From contig UCNE01000002.1 in NCBI GenBank assembly GCA_900473685.1, positions 248,001 to 312,000 of the forward strand: a DNA stretch of 64,000 nucleotides. Direction: 5' to 3'. Each line of letters begins with the position of its first letter. The stretch's first letter is position 1. This DNA is from Hyphomicrobiales bacterium. Lineage in GTDB: Bacteria > Pseudomonadota > Alphaproteobacteria > Rhizobiales > Rhizobiaceae. Shown here piece after piece: positions 53,153 through 61,966 of this stretch. Made by a program: the position numbers and the translations under genes. The notes under the pieces are model-generated. The model was not told the DNA's origin, searched no databases, and saw only the letters and a list, made by a program, of their open reading frames with translations.

Positions 53153-53884
53153 CTAGAAAATCCGGATAGCCGAGGTGGCGATGATCACCAGGGAAACCGC
53201 GATCATCAGCGGCCGCACCGGCAGGCGCTTGACGAGCAAGGCACCGACCGGGGCAGCCAGCACGCCGCCAAGGATCAGCCCCACCGCAGAGCCGAGATCC
53301 GACCAGCCGAGCGTCAACACGAAGGTGGCCGAGATCGTCAGCGTCACGACGAATTCGGTGAGGCTGGTGGAGCCGATCACCTTTTTCGGTTCATGGCCGC
53401 GGCCGATCAGCGAGGTCGTGACGATCGGTCCCCAGCCACCGCCGCCGGCCGCATCCAGCGCCCCACCACCGAGACCGATGAACGGCACCGCCCAGTCCCT
53501 CACCTCACGCAGCCAGAGCGGCCGGAAGGCCTTGAACAGGATGTAGATGCCGACCAGCGCCAGATAGGCGGAGACGAAGGGTTCGATCATATCTCCATCG
53601 ACATTCGAGACACCATAGGCACCCAGTGCGCCGCCGATCATGCCCGCCGGCGCGAGGCGCGCCACGAGGCGCCAGTCGATATTGCGGTGATAGGTGTGGG
53701 ACGCGCCCGACGCAGCCGTCGTGAAGATTTCGGCGATATGGGTCATGGCGCTCGCGGTTGCCGGCGGCACTCCGACTGCCAGCAGGCTGGTGGTGGACAA
53801 CAGGCCGAAGGCCATGCCGAGTGCGCCATCAATCACTTGCGCGAAAAAGCCGATGACCACGAACATCCAGAAATCTGCCGACAC
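53153..53884 (-). CDS. TSUP (TauE/SafE) family permease
   Basis: A 243-residue membrane protein with about eight hydrophobic segments and the TSUP motifs GALGMAFGLLSTTSLLAVG and GGGWGPIVTTSLIG. The family moves sulfite, sulfonates or other organic anions out of or into the cell. The frame is open to 54064, but a GTG at 53884 (VSADFWMFVVIG) has AGGA upstream and gives the normal topology, and a small gene on the opposite strand starts at 54019. Substrate unknown. Confidence 0.85.
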   Translation of the reverse strand: MSADFWMFVVIGFFAQVIDGALGMAFGLLSTTSLLAVGVPPATASAMTHIAEIFTTAASGASHTYHRNIDWRLVARLAPAGMIGGALGAYGVSNVDGDMIEPFVSAYLALVGIYILFKAFRPLWLREVRDWAVPFIGLGGGALDAAGGGGWGPIVTTSLIGRGHEPKKVIGSTSLTEFVVTLTISATFVLTLGWSDLGSAVGLILGGVLAAPVGALLVKRLPVRPLMIAVSLVIIATSAIRIF

Positions 53885-54018
53885 GAACAATCCTTCTTCA
53901 AACCCAGCGATTTGGAAACGCGGCTTATTTGCGCCAACCACGCCATGTAGGTAAAGGTTCCCGAACAGCAATTCACAAGCCTTGTGACAAACGGCCGTGA
54001 TGAAAACAGGACAGACCG

Positions 54019-54249
54019 ATGAAGATCTTTGCTCTTCTCCTCGCCGGTGCTGTTTTGACAGCACCGGAGGACAAGCCCGCCATCCCCGACTATTTTGGTG
54101 ACAAAAGCACCACCGGCCAACCGGCGATCACCCAATGCAACCTGACCAGCGACGACCTGAACGGTCAATTCAAGACCTGCCGCTACGACTGCGGCAAGAC
54201 GCTGACCATCGGCGCGCGCCTGGTCTGCCCGTTCGTATTGCAACGATAG
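54019..54249 (+). CDS. small exported cysteine-containing protein, 76 residues
   Basis: A 76-residue protein with a signal peptide (MKIFALLLAGAVLTAP) and four cysteines in the mature part (ITQCNLTSDD, KTCRYDCGKTL, LVCPFV) that may form two disulfides. I do not recognise it; similar tiny secreted proteins of rhizobia are uncharacterised. It precedes the 73-residue gene by 10 bp and is divergent from the TSUP permease. Confidence 0.6.
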   Translation: MKIFALLLAGAVLTAPEDKPAIPDYFGDKSTTGQPAITQCNLTSDDLNGQFKTCRYDCGKTLTIGARLVCPFVLQR

Positions 54250-54259
54250 GAAACAAGAG

Positions 54260-54481
54260 ATGACGGGTTTCGACTGGCACGGCGATCCGATCAACCGCGA
54301 CACAGTGGTCATCCGAACCTATCGCAACACGCAGAACGTCCGCCGTTTTCTCACCGCAGAATGTGGTGACGGCTTTGCGTTCGACCGCGCCTTCATGGCC
54401 TGGATCAAGGACGGCGCGGACAAGACGATGGGCGACGTTGCCGACGAATGGAAGCGGCGTCACACAATCGCTGGTGCCTGA
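54260..54481 (+). CDS. DUF6434-like small protein, 73 residues
   Basis: A 73-residue soluble protein beginning MTGFDWHGDPINRDTVV, with RNTQNVRRFLTAECGDGF and a conserved-looking FMAWIKDGADKTMGDVADEW. This pattern resembles the small DUF6434 family (sometimes found joined to a SAP domain); the match is from memory and moderate. No function is known. Good AGGAAACAAG ribosome-binding site. Confidence 0.6.
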   Translation: MTGFDWHGDPINRDTVVIRTYRNTQNVRRFLTAECGDGFAFDRAFMAWIKDGADKTMGDVADEWKRRHTIAGA

Positions 54482-54492
54482 CGCGCCCTCAT

Positions 54493-55401
54493 TTAGCCGA
54501 TGACGATATCAAGCCCGATATCCAGCGTCGGCGCGGCCATGGTGATCTTCGATGTCGAGATATAGTCGACGCCGGTTTCGGCGATGGCACGGATGGTCTG
54601 AAAATTGACATTGCCCGATGCCTCGAGCTTCGTCCGGCGCGGATCCGCCGGATAGGCGTCCGTAGACAGCTGCCAATGGGCGGCGTTGATGGCAACGGCC
54701 TCGCTGAGCAGATCCGGTCCCATATTATCGAGCAGGATCACGTCCGGGCTGGCGGTCAGGGCCTGCCGCATCTGGTCGAGACCATCGACCTCGACCTCGA
54801 TCTTGACGAGATGACCGCAATACGCGCGCGCGGCATGAACGGCAGAGGCGACACCGCCGGAGACGGCAATATGATTGTCCTTGATCAGGATCGCATCATC
54901 CAGGCCGTACCTGTGATTGGAGCCGCCGCCGAGGCGCACCGCATATTTCTCCAGCGCCCTCAGGCCGGGAATAGTCTTGCGAGTGCAGCAGACTTTTGCC
55001 CGGGTATGGGCGATCTCGGCCGCGAACTTCGATGTGTAGGTGGCAACGCCGCAGAGGTGCATGAGAAAATTCAGCGCGACGCGCTCGGCCGACAGCAGGC
55101 CACGGGCCGGGCCGGAAATACGGGCCATTGCTGTGCCCGGCGCAATCCGGTCGCCGTCCTTCACCAGCGCTTCGAAGCGGATCGCCGGATCGATCAGGCG
55201 AAAGGCGGTGCGGGCAAGCTCCATGCCGGCAACGACACCGGTTTCACGGGCGTTCATCTGCGCCGTCGCAGTCCGGTCCGGGGCAATCGTCGCATAGGTG
55301 GTGATATCACCGGCGCGGCCGAGATCTTCGAGAAGGGCTGCGCGAACCTGATCCTCGACCATCAGAGCGGGCAGTTCGGGGCGAAGGGCGGTGGGTGTCA
55401 T
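54493..55401 (-). CDS. nadC: nicotinate-nucleotide pyrophosphorylase
   Basis: NadC (quinolinate phosphoribosyltransferase) converts quinolinate and PRPP to nicotinate mononucleotide. The 302-residue protein shows LLEDLGRAGDITT at the N-terminus, LNFLMHLCGVAT, KVCCTRKTIPGLRALEKYAV with the catalytic basic residues (about 160) and LIKDNHIAVSGG (about 195). The start MTPTALRPELP at 55401 is inside a longer frame that runs into repeat DNA. Last gene of nadABC, separated from nadB by RIME-like elements. Confidence 0.95.
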   Translation of the reverse strand: MTPTALRPELPALMVEDQVRAALLEDLGRAGDITTYATIAPDRTATAQMNARETGVVAGMELARTAFRLIDPAIRFEALVKDGDRIAPGTAMARISGPARGLLSAERVALNFLMHLCGVATYTSKFAAEIAHTRAKVCCTRKTIPGLRALEKYAVRLGGGSNHRYGLDDAILIKDNHIAVSGGVASAVHAARAYCGHLVKIEVEVDGLDQMRQALTASPDVILLDNMGPDLLSEAVAINAAHWQLSTDAYPADPRRTKLEASGNVNFQTIRAIAETGVDYISTSKITMAAPTLDIGLDIVIG

Positions 55402-55428
55402 TGGCAGGTTTCTTTCGGTTGTGAGTTC

Positions 55429-55556
55429 CTCTTCTCCCCTGCGGGGAGAAGTGCCGAGCGGATGCGAGGCGATGAGGGGGCGGCACGGCGCATTCAGAAT
55501 TTGTGGCCCCTCATCCGGCCCTGCGGGCCACCTTCTCCCCGATGGGGAGAAGGGAA
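55429..55556. repeat. RIME-like pair between nadB and nadC
   Basis: Two inverted copies of the palindromic mosaic (CTTCTCCCC..GGGGAGAAG next to CATCGCCTCGC / CCCCTCATCCGGCCC) at about 55429-55478 and 55506-55556. Same type as at 10851-11044 and 57184-57304. In RNA it would form stable hairpins inside the nad operon transcript. Confidence 0.75.
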
Positions 55557-55559
55557 GTC

Positions 55560-57158
55560 TCAAACGCTTTCCGTTTCCGCCACTTCGGCGACGACCCGGT
55601 CGGCTTCGGCGAGCGTGAGGAACGTGCGATGCTTCCAGTCCGGGCGTGGATCCGGGTAGTCGGAACGGTAATGGCCGCCGCGGCTTTCGGTGCGCAGATA
55701 GGCGCCGGTGGCGATCAGCTTGGCCGTGGTGACGATGTTGCTGAAGCGCAACCGGGTGTTCTGGCGCTCGAGATTGGCGATAGCGCGGATCGCTTTGACC
55801 AGCGTATCCTGACTGCGGATGACGCCGACATGATCGCTCATGATGTGGCGCAGCGCTGTCAACGGCAGACTGTCTTCCAACGTCACCGGATCGTCGTTCT
55901 CACCGGCATTGGCGCCCCAGTCGGTGATCTTCGGTTCCGGCAGCATGCCCTTGATGTTTTCGGCGATGCGGGCAGCAAAGACCACCGCCTCAAGCAGTGA
56001 ATTGGAGGCGAGCCGATTGGCGCCGTGGACACCGGTGGAGGTCACCTCGCCCGCCGCCCAGAGCCCATCGATCGAGGTACGGCCTTCCGCATCGGTCAGG
56101 ACGCCGCCCATGTGATAATGCACGGCTGGGACGACCGGGATCGGCTGGGTTACCGGATCGATGCCTGCCGACATGCAGGAGGCATAGACAGTCGGGAACG
56201 CTTCAGGAAAATGGGCGCCGACCGCCTTGGTGCAGTCGAGGAACGCGCCGCGCCCGGCCTGCACCTCGGCGAACACACCGCGCGAAACGATATCGCGGGG
56301 CGCAAGTTCACCGTCCGGGTGGATATCCAGCATGAAGCGCTTGTCCGCCGAATTGATCAGGTGGGCGCCATCGCCGCGCAGGGCTTCGGTTGCCAAGGGG
56401 GCTGGATCGCGGCCGATGTTGATCGCCGTCGGGTGGAACTGGATGAATTCCGGATCGGCGATGATCGCACCGGCACGGGCCGCCATACCGACGCCCTGGC
56501 CGCAGGCTTCGGTCGGATTGGTGGTGACGGAGAACAGATGGCCGACGCCGCCGGAGCACAGCACAACGGCGCGGGCCGGAAACGAAATGCGCTTTTTCGA
56601 CTGACCGGCATCCGGGCGGGCGATGACGCCGGAGATGAAACGGCCCTGGCGCACCAGTTCTTCGACGACATAGCCTTCCAGAACGCGGATCGACGGCGTG
56701 TTGCGCACGGCGGCAATCAGCGCTTCCATGATCGCCTTGCCGGCCATGTCACCCTTGACGCGGACGATGCGGCGCTCGGAATGGGCGGCTTCGCGCGACA
56801 ACAAAAGCTGGCCTTCGAGGTCGCGGTCGAACGGCACGCCATAGCCGAGCAGATCATGAATGCGGGCCGGACCTTCGGCGACCATCATCCGCGTCATCTT
56901 TTCATCGACGATACCGGCACCGGCAATCAGCGTATCGGCCACATGCTTGTCGATCGTATCGCCAAGTCCCATGGCGGCGGCAATACCGCCCTGCGCCCAG
57001 GCAGACGAAGCGCCATGACCGATGGGCGCCGCTGCGAGCACCGTTACAGGACGCGGGCTGAGTTTCAGCGCGCAGAAAAGCCCGGCGAGGCCACCGCCGA
57101 CAATGACGATATCGTCGATGCCGTTGAAGGACTGTGGACGGAAATGGTCGGTCAGCAT
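55560..57158 (-). CDS. nadB: L-aspartate oxidase
   Basis: NadB oxidises L-aspartate to iminoaspartate with FAD, the first step of quinolinate synthesis. The 532-residue flavoprotein has the dinucleotide-binding [17 protein letters not shown] (about residue 17), [14 protein letters not shown] (about 55), the [12 protein letters not shown] region and the C-terminal [20 protein letters not shown]. The ATG at 57158 follows GGAGGAGA; the frame open to 57719 overlaps nadA and is not coding. Flanked on both sides by RIME-like repeats. Confidence 0.95.
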   Translation of the reverse strand: MLTDHFRPQSFNGIDDIVIVGGGLAGLFCALKLSPRPVTVLAAAPIGHGASSAWAQGGIAAAMGLGDTIDKHVADTLIAGAGIVDEKMTRMMVAEGPARIHDLLGYGVPFDRDLEGQLLLSREAAHSERRIVRVKGDMAGKAIMEALIAAVRNTPSIRVLEGYVVEELVRQGRFISGVIARPDAGQSKKRISFPARAVVLCSGGVGHLFSVTTNPTEACGQGVGMAARAGAIIADPEFIQFHPTAINIGRDPAPLATEALRGDGAHLINSADKRFMLDIHPDGELAPRDIVSRGVFAEVQAGRGAFLDCTKAVGAHFPEAFPTVYASCMSAGIDPVTQPIPVVPAVHYHMGGVLTDAEGRTSIDGLWAAGEVTSTGVHGANRLASNSLLEAVVFAARIAENIKGMLPEPKITDWGANAGENDDPVTLEDSLPLTALRHIMSDHVGVIRSQDTLVKAIRAIANLERQNTRLRFSNIVTTAKLIATGAYLRTESRGGHYRSDYPDPRPDWKHRTFLTLAEADRVVAEVAETESV

Positions 57159-57183
57159 GCTCTTTCTCCTCCGGGAGTGTCTC

Positions 57184-57304
57184 CCTCTTCTCCCCTGCGG
57201 GAGAAGTGCCGAGCGCAGCGAGGCGATGTGAGGACGGCAAACTCCGGTTTGCTCGGCCCCCTCATCCGGCCTCCGGCCACCTTCTCCCAGCTGGGGAGAA
57301 GAGC
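57184..57304. repeat. RIME-like pair between nadA and nadB
   Basis: Another inverted pair of the same palindromic units (CTTCTCCCCTGCGGGAGAAG ... and CCCCTCATCCGGCCTCCGGCC with a CTTCTCCCAG..GGGGAGAAG end). It fills almost all of the nadA-nadB spacer. Confidence 0.75.
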
Positions 57305-57322
57305 CAGCGCCCTGCTTCCCCT

Positions 57323-58402
57323 CTACTGCTTCAAATTCACCATCCGCTCGACGGCAAGCCTGGCGCGATCGGCGATTGCCGGATCGACCAGAACTTCCTC
57401 CGTCATGAACAACAAGCTGTCGAGGATCTTCGGCAGCGTGATGCGCTTCATGTGCGGACAGAGATTGCACGGCTTGATGAAATCGACGCCGGTGATCTCG
57501 GCCTGGATGTTGGAGGCCATCGAGCATTCGGTGACCAGCAGCACGCGTGGCGGGCGCTTGTCCTTGACGTAATTGATCATACCGGCGGTGGAACCGGCGA
57601 AATCGCAGACGGCAATGACGTCGGGATGGCATTCCGGGTGACCGATGATCTCGATCGACGGATCGGCTTCCTTGTAAGCCAGCAGCTCGGCCGCGGTGAA
57701 GCGCTCGTGCACTTCGCAATGGCCCTTCCAGGTGAGGATCTTCTTGTTCGTCTGCTTGGCGACGTTCATGGCCAGATATTCGTCGGGGATGCAGAGGACG
57801 GTGTCGCTCTCCAGGCTTTCAACCACGGCCAGCACATTGGACGACGTGCAGCAGATGTCGGTCTCGGCCTTCACGTCGGCAGAGGTGTTGACATAGGTCA
57901 CCACCGGCACGCCGGGATAACGCTGCTTCAACAGCCGCACATCGGCGCCGGTGATCGATTCCGAGAGGGAGCAACCGGCCTTGCCGTCCGGGATCAGCAC
58001 GGTCTTTTCCGGATTAAGCAGCTTGGAGGTCTCGGCCATGAAATGCACGCCGCACTGGATGATGATCTCGGCATCGACCTTGGTGGCATCGCGCGCCAGC
58101 TGCAGACTGTCGCCGACAATATCGGCGACGCAATGGAAGATATCCGGCGTCTGGTAATTATGAGCGAGGATGACCGCGCCGCGCTCTTTCTTCAACCGGT
58201 TGATGGCATGTACATAGGGCGCATAGACCGGCCATTCGAAGGCGGGGACGAACTGCTTGACGCGCTCATAGAGATGCGCCGTCTCGCGGGCGATCTCCGG
58301 CGTGAACGTCAGGTCCGGCCGTTCGATTATGCCGAAACGCTCGGCTGCGGTCTTTACCGCGCCGGACCCCTCAAGCGTTGCCTGGCTCTGTGCAATGGTC
58401 AT
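57323..58402 (-). CDS. nadA: quinolinate synthase A
   Basis: NadA condenses iminoaspartate and dihydroxyacetone phosphate to quinolinate using an oxygen-sensitive [4Fe-4S] cluster. The 359-residue protein has [20 protein letters not shown] (about residue 75), the cluster cysteines in [23 protein letters not shown] and [11 protein letters not shown], and the [20 protein letters not shown] motif. First gene of nadABC; a 25-bp palindrome lies 38 bp ahead of its start. Confidence 0.96.
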   Translation of the reverse strand: MTIAQSQATLEGSGAVKTAAERFGIIERPDLTFTPEIARETAHLYERVKQFVPAFEWPVYAPYVHAINRLKKERGAVILAHNYQTPDIFHCVADIVGDSLQLARDATKVDAEIIIQCGVHFMAETSKLLNPEKTVLIPDGKAGCSLSESITGADVRLLKQRYPGVPVVTYVNTSADVKAETDICCTSSNVLAVVESLESDTVLCIPDEYLAMNVAKQTNKKILTWKGHCEVHERFTAAELLAYKEADPSIEIIGHPECHPDVIAVCDFAGSTAGMINYVKDKRPPRVLLVTECSMASNIQAEITGVDFIKPCNLCPHMKRITLPKILDSLLFMTEEVLVDPAIADRARLAVERMVNLKQ

Positions 58403-58439
58403 CGAACCGCTCCTCTTGCCGCCCCTCCGGCGGCAGACC

Positions 58440-58464
58440 TATTTTGCTCAAACTGAGCATAATA
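58440..58464 (-). promoter_or_regulatory. candidate NadQ operator before nadA
   Basis: A 25-bp palindrome with 11-bp arms and one mismatch (TATTTTGCTCA-aac-TGAGCATAATA) lies 38-62 bp upstream of the nadA start, where a promoter is expected. It is the obvious operator of the nad operon, and NadQ (51557-52531) is the likely ligand. The assignment is inference. Confidence 0.65.
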
Positions 58465-58530
58465 GGATCAAAACAAAACCGGCAATGCCGGTGGATGAGA
58501 TTTAGAAAGTTTTGTGACGGTTTTCAAGAA

Positions 58531-58561
58531 CGCCCTCCCGCTATTTTCGGCGGGAGGGCAA
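58531..58561 (-). terminator. terminator after the MFS gene
   Basis: GCCCTCCCGC and GCGGGAGGGC pair around an 8-base AT-rich loop, 14 bp after the MFS stop on the minus strand. It insulates the nadA promoter from read-through. Confidence 0.75.
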
Positions 58562-58574
58562 AAAATCGGGGGTA

Positions 58575-59813
58575 TCAAGCCATGGCCGGACGAACCACAG
58601 CCTTTTCCTCGATCGGCCAATGGACGATGGCGGCAAAGACGCCGAGCGCCACGCCGAGCCACCAGACCGGATCGTAGGACCCGAAATGGTCATAGAGATA
58701 GCCGCCCATCCAGACGCCGAGGAACGAACCGATCTGGTGCGACAGGAAGACGATGCCGCCAAGCAGGCCGAGATGGCGCGTGCCGAACATGATGGCGACG
58801 AGGCCGTTTGTCGGCGGCACCGTCGACAGCCAGAGCAGACCCATGACAGCGGCAAAAATGATCACCGATGTCGGCGACTGCGGCAGCAGCAGGAAGGCGG
58901 AAACCACCACCGAGCGGCCGATATAGATCCAGGACAGGAAATAGGGTTTTGAATACCGTTGCCCGATGAAACCGGCAGCCAGCGAGCCGATGATATTGAA
59001 GAAGCCGATCAGGGCCAGTGCGATGACCGCATAGCGCGCATCGATACCGATATCGCCGATATAGGCCGGAAAATGCGCGGTGATGAAGGCCACCTGATAG
59101 CCGCAGACGAAGAAGCCGGTGACCAGCAAAAGATAGCTCTTGTGGCCGAGTGCTTCCTTCAGCGCCTCGCCGATCGACTGCTTGTACTGCGCTTCCTTCT
59201 GGGTGCCGGACGAGGAATTGCCACGCAGCGGGATCGCAAACAGCGGCACCAGCAGCATCAGCGCGCTCATGTAGATCAGGCTGTCCGACCAGCCGAAGTT
59301 CGAAATCAGGCCCTGGCTCAGCGGCGCAAACAGGAACATGCCGGCGGAACCGGCCGCCGTGCAGATGCCGAAGGCCATCGAGCGCTGTTCCGGCGTGACA
59401 TTGCGGGCGAAGGCCGACAACAGGATACCGAAAGAGCCGGAGCCGACCCCCAGACCCACCATGACGCCGCCGCCGATATGCAGCCAGATCGGCGCATCGG
59501 CAAAGGCCATGATGATCAGGCCGGCAGCATAGACGAAGCCGGAAAAGGCCAGCACCCGCCAGGAACCGTATTTATCGGCGATTGCCCCGAAGAACGGCTG
59601 GCTGACGCCCCAGGCGAGGTTCTGGAAGGCCATGGCAAGGCCGAACGTGGTGCGATCCCAGCCGGTATCGGCCAGCATCGGCAGCTGGAAGAAGCCCATG
59701 GCCGAGCGCGGCCCGAAGGTCAGGACGGCAATCAGGGAGCCGGCAATGATGATCAGCCAGGGCAGACCGGGACTGGTGGTCCGCGTGGCGGAAGCGGTGG
59801 AAACGGCGGACAT
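58575..59813 (-). CDS. MFS transporter (12 segments)
   Basis: A 412-residue major facilitator with twelve hydrophobic segments. Typical are the N-terminal motif in PFFGAIADKYGSWRVLAFSG (loop 2-3) and YIGDIGIDARYAVIALALIG in the second half. It resembles the group of putative monocarboxylate/oxalate-type antiporters, but the substrate is unknown. The ATG at 59813 (MSAVSTASAT) has a GGAG site; 59825 is possible. Lies upstream of nadA on the same strand but separated by a terminator. Confidence 0.85.
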   Translation of the reverse strand: MSAVSTASATRTTSPGLPWLIIIAGSLIAVLTFGPRSAMGFFQLPMLADTGWDRTTFGLAMAFQNLAWGVSQPFFGAIADKYGSWRVLAFSGFVYAAGLIIMAFADAPIWLHIGGGVMVGLGVGSGSFGILLSAFARNVTPEQRSMAFGICTAAGSAGMFLFAPLSQGLISNFGWSDSLIYMSALMLLVPLFAIPLRGNSSSGTQKEAQYKQSIGEALKEALGHKSYLLLVTGFFVCGYQVAFITAHFPAYIGDIGIDARYAVIALALIGFFNIIGSLAAGFIGQRYSKPYFLSWIYIGRSVVVSAFLLLPQSPTSVIIFAAVMGLLWLSTVPPTNGLVAIMFGTRHLGLLGGIVFLSHQIGSFLGVWMGGYLYDHFGSYDPVWWLGVALGVFAAIVHWPIEEKAVVRPAMA

Positions 59814-59925
59814 GAGCGACTCCATGCGTGGTATCGGAGCGCCAATCTATGCTGTGATATCCAGCTAAAAAAGCGAAATAAAATGACGTTCAGATCAGCC
59901 GGATTGATGGATGAACCGGTATCAA

Positions 59926-60792
59926 TCAACGGCGCGCGCGAAAACTGCGGCGATAATCCCGCGGCGTGCGCATCTTCAACGCCTTGAACTGGCGATTGAA
60001 ATTGGCAAGCGAGCCGTAGCCGACCTCGCCGGCGATATGGGCAACCGGCCGGTCCGTTCCCGACAGCAGCGCGCAGGCCTCGCCGATCCGCAGGCGCATC
60101 ACATAGTCCGATATCGTCGTTTGCAGATGGCGCCCGAACAGACGGTGCAGGCCGGACGGACTGAGGGCGGCGATACCGGCCAGCGCATCGACCGGCAGGT
60201 TTTCCGCATAATTCAGGTGGATATGATCGAGCACCCGGTCTAAACGGGCGCGGTCGCCCTGCCCTGCCGCCGGCACAGCCAGAGTGCTCGACAGGGGCGT
60301 TGCTTCCCTATCACGGGCAAGCAAGGTCAGAATTCGAATGGCGCTTAGCAGACGGTCTTCCGGCGGCTCGGTGAAAGCAGCCTCGATCAGCGGCCGGGCC
60401 TGTGCTGCAAAATGCGGCGAGAATTTCAGGCCGGCGCTTGCCCCCATCAGCAGCATACGCGCGGCGGCCAGTTCCGTGAAGGCCGCATCAAGTGCCTTCG
60501 CCCATTCCGGCCGGAACCACAGGACCAGCGCCACATGCGGGCGGTCCGCATCAATCTTTTCGGCAGAACACCAGGTATGCGGCAGGTTGGAGCCGACCAG
60601 TACGAGGTCGCCGTCGTCATACGTCCCGATATGATCGCCGATGAACCGTTCGCCGCGCGAATTGAGCGTCAGGGTCAGCTCCAGTTCGGGATGGTGGTGC
60701 CATTGAAACGGGATACCGTCGTCCAGCCGGCGGTTGAGCATCGACCAGGATGAATCGGCGGCAGGCCGCAAGCGCTCAAGATGTGGCTTCAT
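59926..60792 (-). CDS. AraC-family transcriptional regulator
   Basis: A 288-residue regulator with an N-terminal cupin-type ligand domain (WHHHPELELTLTLNSRGERF) and two C-terminal helix-turn-helix motifs (VDALAGIAALSPSGLHRLFG and PVAHIAGEVGYGSLANFNRQ, ending FKALKMRTPRDYRR). It faces the phytanoyl-CoA-dioxygenase-like gene across a 124-bp region, so that gene is its probable target; the MFS gene is the alternative. The inducer is unknown. Confidence 0.9.
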   Translation of the reverse strand: MKPHLERLRPAADSSWSMLNRRLDDGIPFQWHHHPELELTLTLNSRGERFIGDHIGTYDDGDLVLVGSNLPHTWCSAEKIDADRPHVALVLWFRPEWAKALDAAFTELAAARMLLMGASAGLKFSPHFAAQARPLIEAAFTEPPEDRLLSAIRILTLLARDREATPLSSTLAVPAAGQGDRARLDRVLDHIHLNYAENLPVDALAGIAALSPSGLHRLFGRHLQTTISDYVMRLRIGEACALLSGTDRPVAHIAGEVGYGSLANFNRQFKALKMRTPRDYRRSFRARR

Positions 60793-60916
60793 TCCCGCAC
60801 ATTTCCAGACAACAACGCCAGAATAGTATCAGAACTTGCGCCACGGCGACAACATCAACATTCCAAGGTGGCTATCCTCTCTTCATCGATACACGTCATG
60901 GAGAAGAGGAAGCGCC

Positions 60917-61855
60917 ATGCAGACTGCCGCCAAGAAAGATAGCCATCCGACCAGCAGCACGGTCGAGACGCAGCTGAAGGACATCAAAAAGACACTGCCA
61001 CTAAGGGTCTTGTCTGAGGCCGATTGGCAGCACTGGATTACCCGCGGTTACGTGATCGTGCGCCAGGCCGTACCGATGGCCAATGTCGAGCGGCTGGTCA
61101 ATCTGCTCTGGCAGTTCGACGAAAAGAGCCCGGCCGATCCGGAGACCTGGTATGCGCCGCAGCGCCGCGAACACAAGATGAAGGAACTCAACAACACCGG
61201 CATGCTGGAGATCTACAATCACCAGCATCTCTGGGACAATCGCCAGGAACCACGGGTCTACGGCGCCTTCGTCGATATCTGGGACCGGGAAGATCTCTGG
61301 GTGACGATCGACCGGGCAAACCTCAATCCGCCGAAACGGGTGAAGGGCAATCCGGGCGGCTTCATCCACTGGGACGTGGACACCTCGATCACGCCTCTGC
61401 CTGTCGGCGTGCAGGGCGTACTCAGCCTGAAGAAGCAGGACGGCGATGTCGGCGGATTCCAGTGCATCCCCTGGCTGTTCGAGCACCATGAGGAATGGGT
61501 GAAAACGCAGCCCACTGACCGAGACCCCATGCATCCGGATACATCAGGCCTTGATGTCGTCAACATCGAGATGGAGCCCGGCGATCTGTTGATCTTCAAC
61601 TCGCTGCTGGCGCATGGGGTGCGGCCGAACCATTCTGGCGACCGGGTACGGATGGCGCAATATATCTCGATGCACCCGGCCGAGGAGAGCAACGAGGCGG
61701 AAAAGCAGGAGCGTATCCGGCTCTGGCGCGAACGCGACCACCCGCGCCGCGACGCCTTTCCCGGAGATCCGCGCGAGTGGGAAAAACAGAATGCCAAGAC
61801 CGCCGAACTCAGCCCTCTCGGCGAAAAGCTGCTTGGCCTGAAGAGCTGGAAATAA
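60917..61855 (+). CDS. phytanoyl-CoA dioxygenase (PhyH) family protein
   Basis: A 312-residue protein of the PhyH family of Fe(II)/2-oxoglutarate-dependent oxygenases. The iron-binding H-x-D is in IHWDVDTS (about residue 150) and the distal histidine in LLAHGVRPNHSGDRVRMA (about 235), which also contributes the arginine for 2-oxoglutarate. The oxidised substrate is not known. The ATG at 60917 follows a GAGGAAGC site; the frame extends back to 60836 without support. Divergent from an AraC regulator. Confidence 0.85.
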   Translation: MQTAAKKDSHPTSSTVETQLKDIKKTLPLRVLSEADWQHWITRGYVIVRQAVPMANVERLVNLLWQFDEKSPADPETWYAPQRREHKMKELNNTGMLEIYNHQHLWDNRQEPRVYGAFVDIWDREDLWVTIDRANLNPPKRVKGNPGGFIHWDVDTSITPLPVGVQGVLSLKKQDGDVGGFQCIPWLFEHHEEWVKTQPTDRDPMHPDTSGLDVVNIEMEPGDLLIFNSLLAHGVRPNHSGDRVRMAQYISMHPAEESNEAEKQERIRLWRERDHPRRDAFPGDPREWEKQNAKTAELSPLGEKLLGLKSWK

Positions 61856-61865
61856 CGGTTTTAAA

Positions 61866-61899
61866 GCAGGGTATTTTTCACCCGTGAAAAATACCCTGC
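61866..61899 (+). terminator. terminator after the PhyH-like gene
   Basis: A perfect 16-bp inverted repeat (GCAGGGTATTTTTCAC / GTGAAAAATACCCTGC, 2-base centre) 10 bp after the stop codon. No separate T-run, but the stem is long and contains A/T runs. Confidence 0.7.
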
Positions 61900-61966
61900 A
61901 AGACTGTCCGTATGGGCAAGGGCAAACGGCTGATAGCTTTCCCGCAAACATCACGCGGAGGCCATC

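Noticed and set aside
55560..57719. Long N-terminal extension of nadB (719 codons)
   Set aside because: The extra 187 codons run through RIME repeats and overlap nadA; the true start at 57158 has a strong ribosome-binding site and the family N-terminus.
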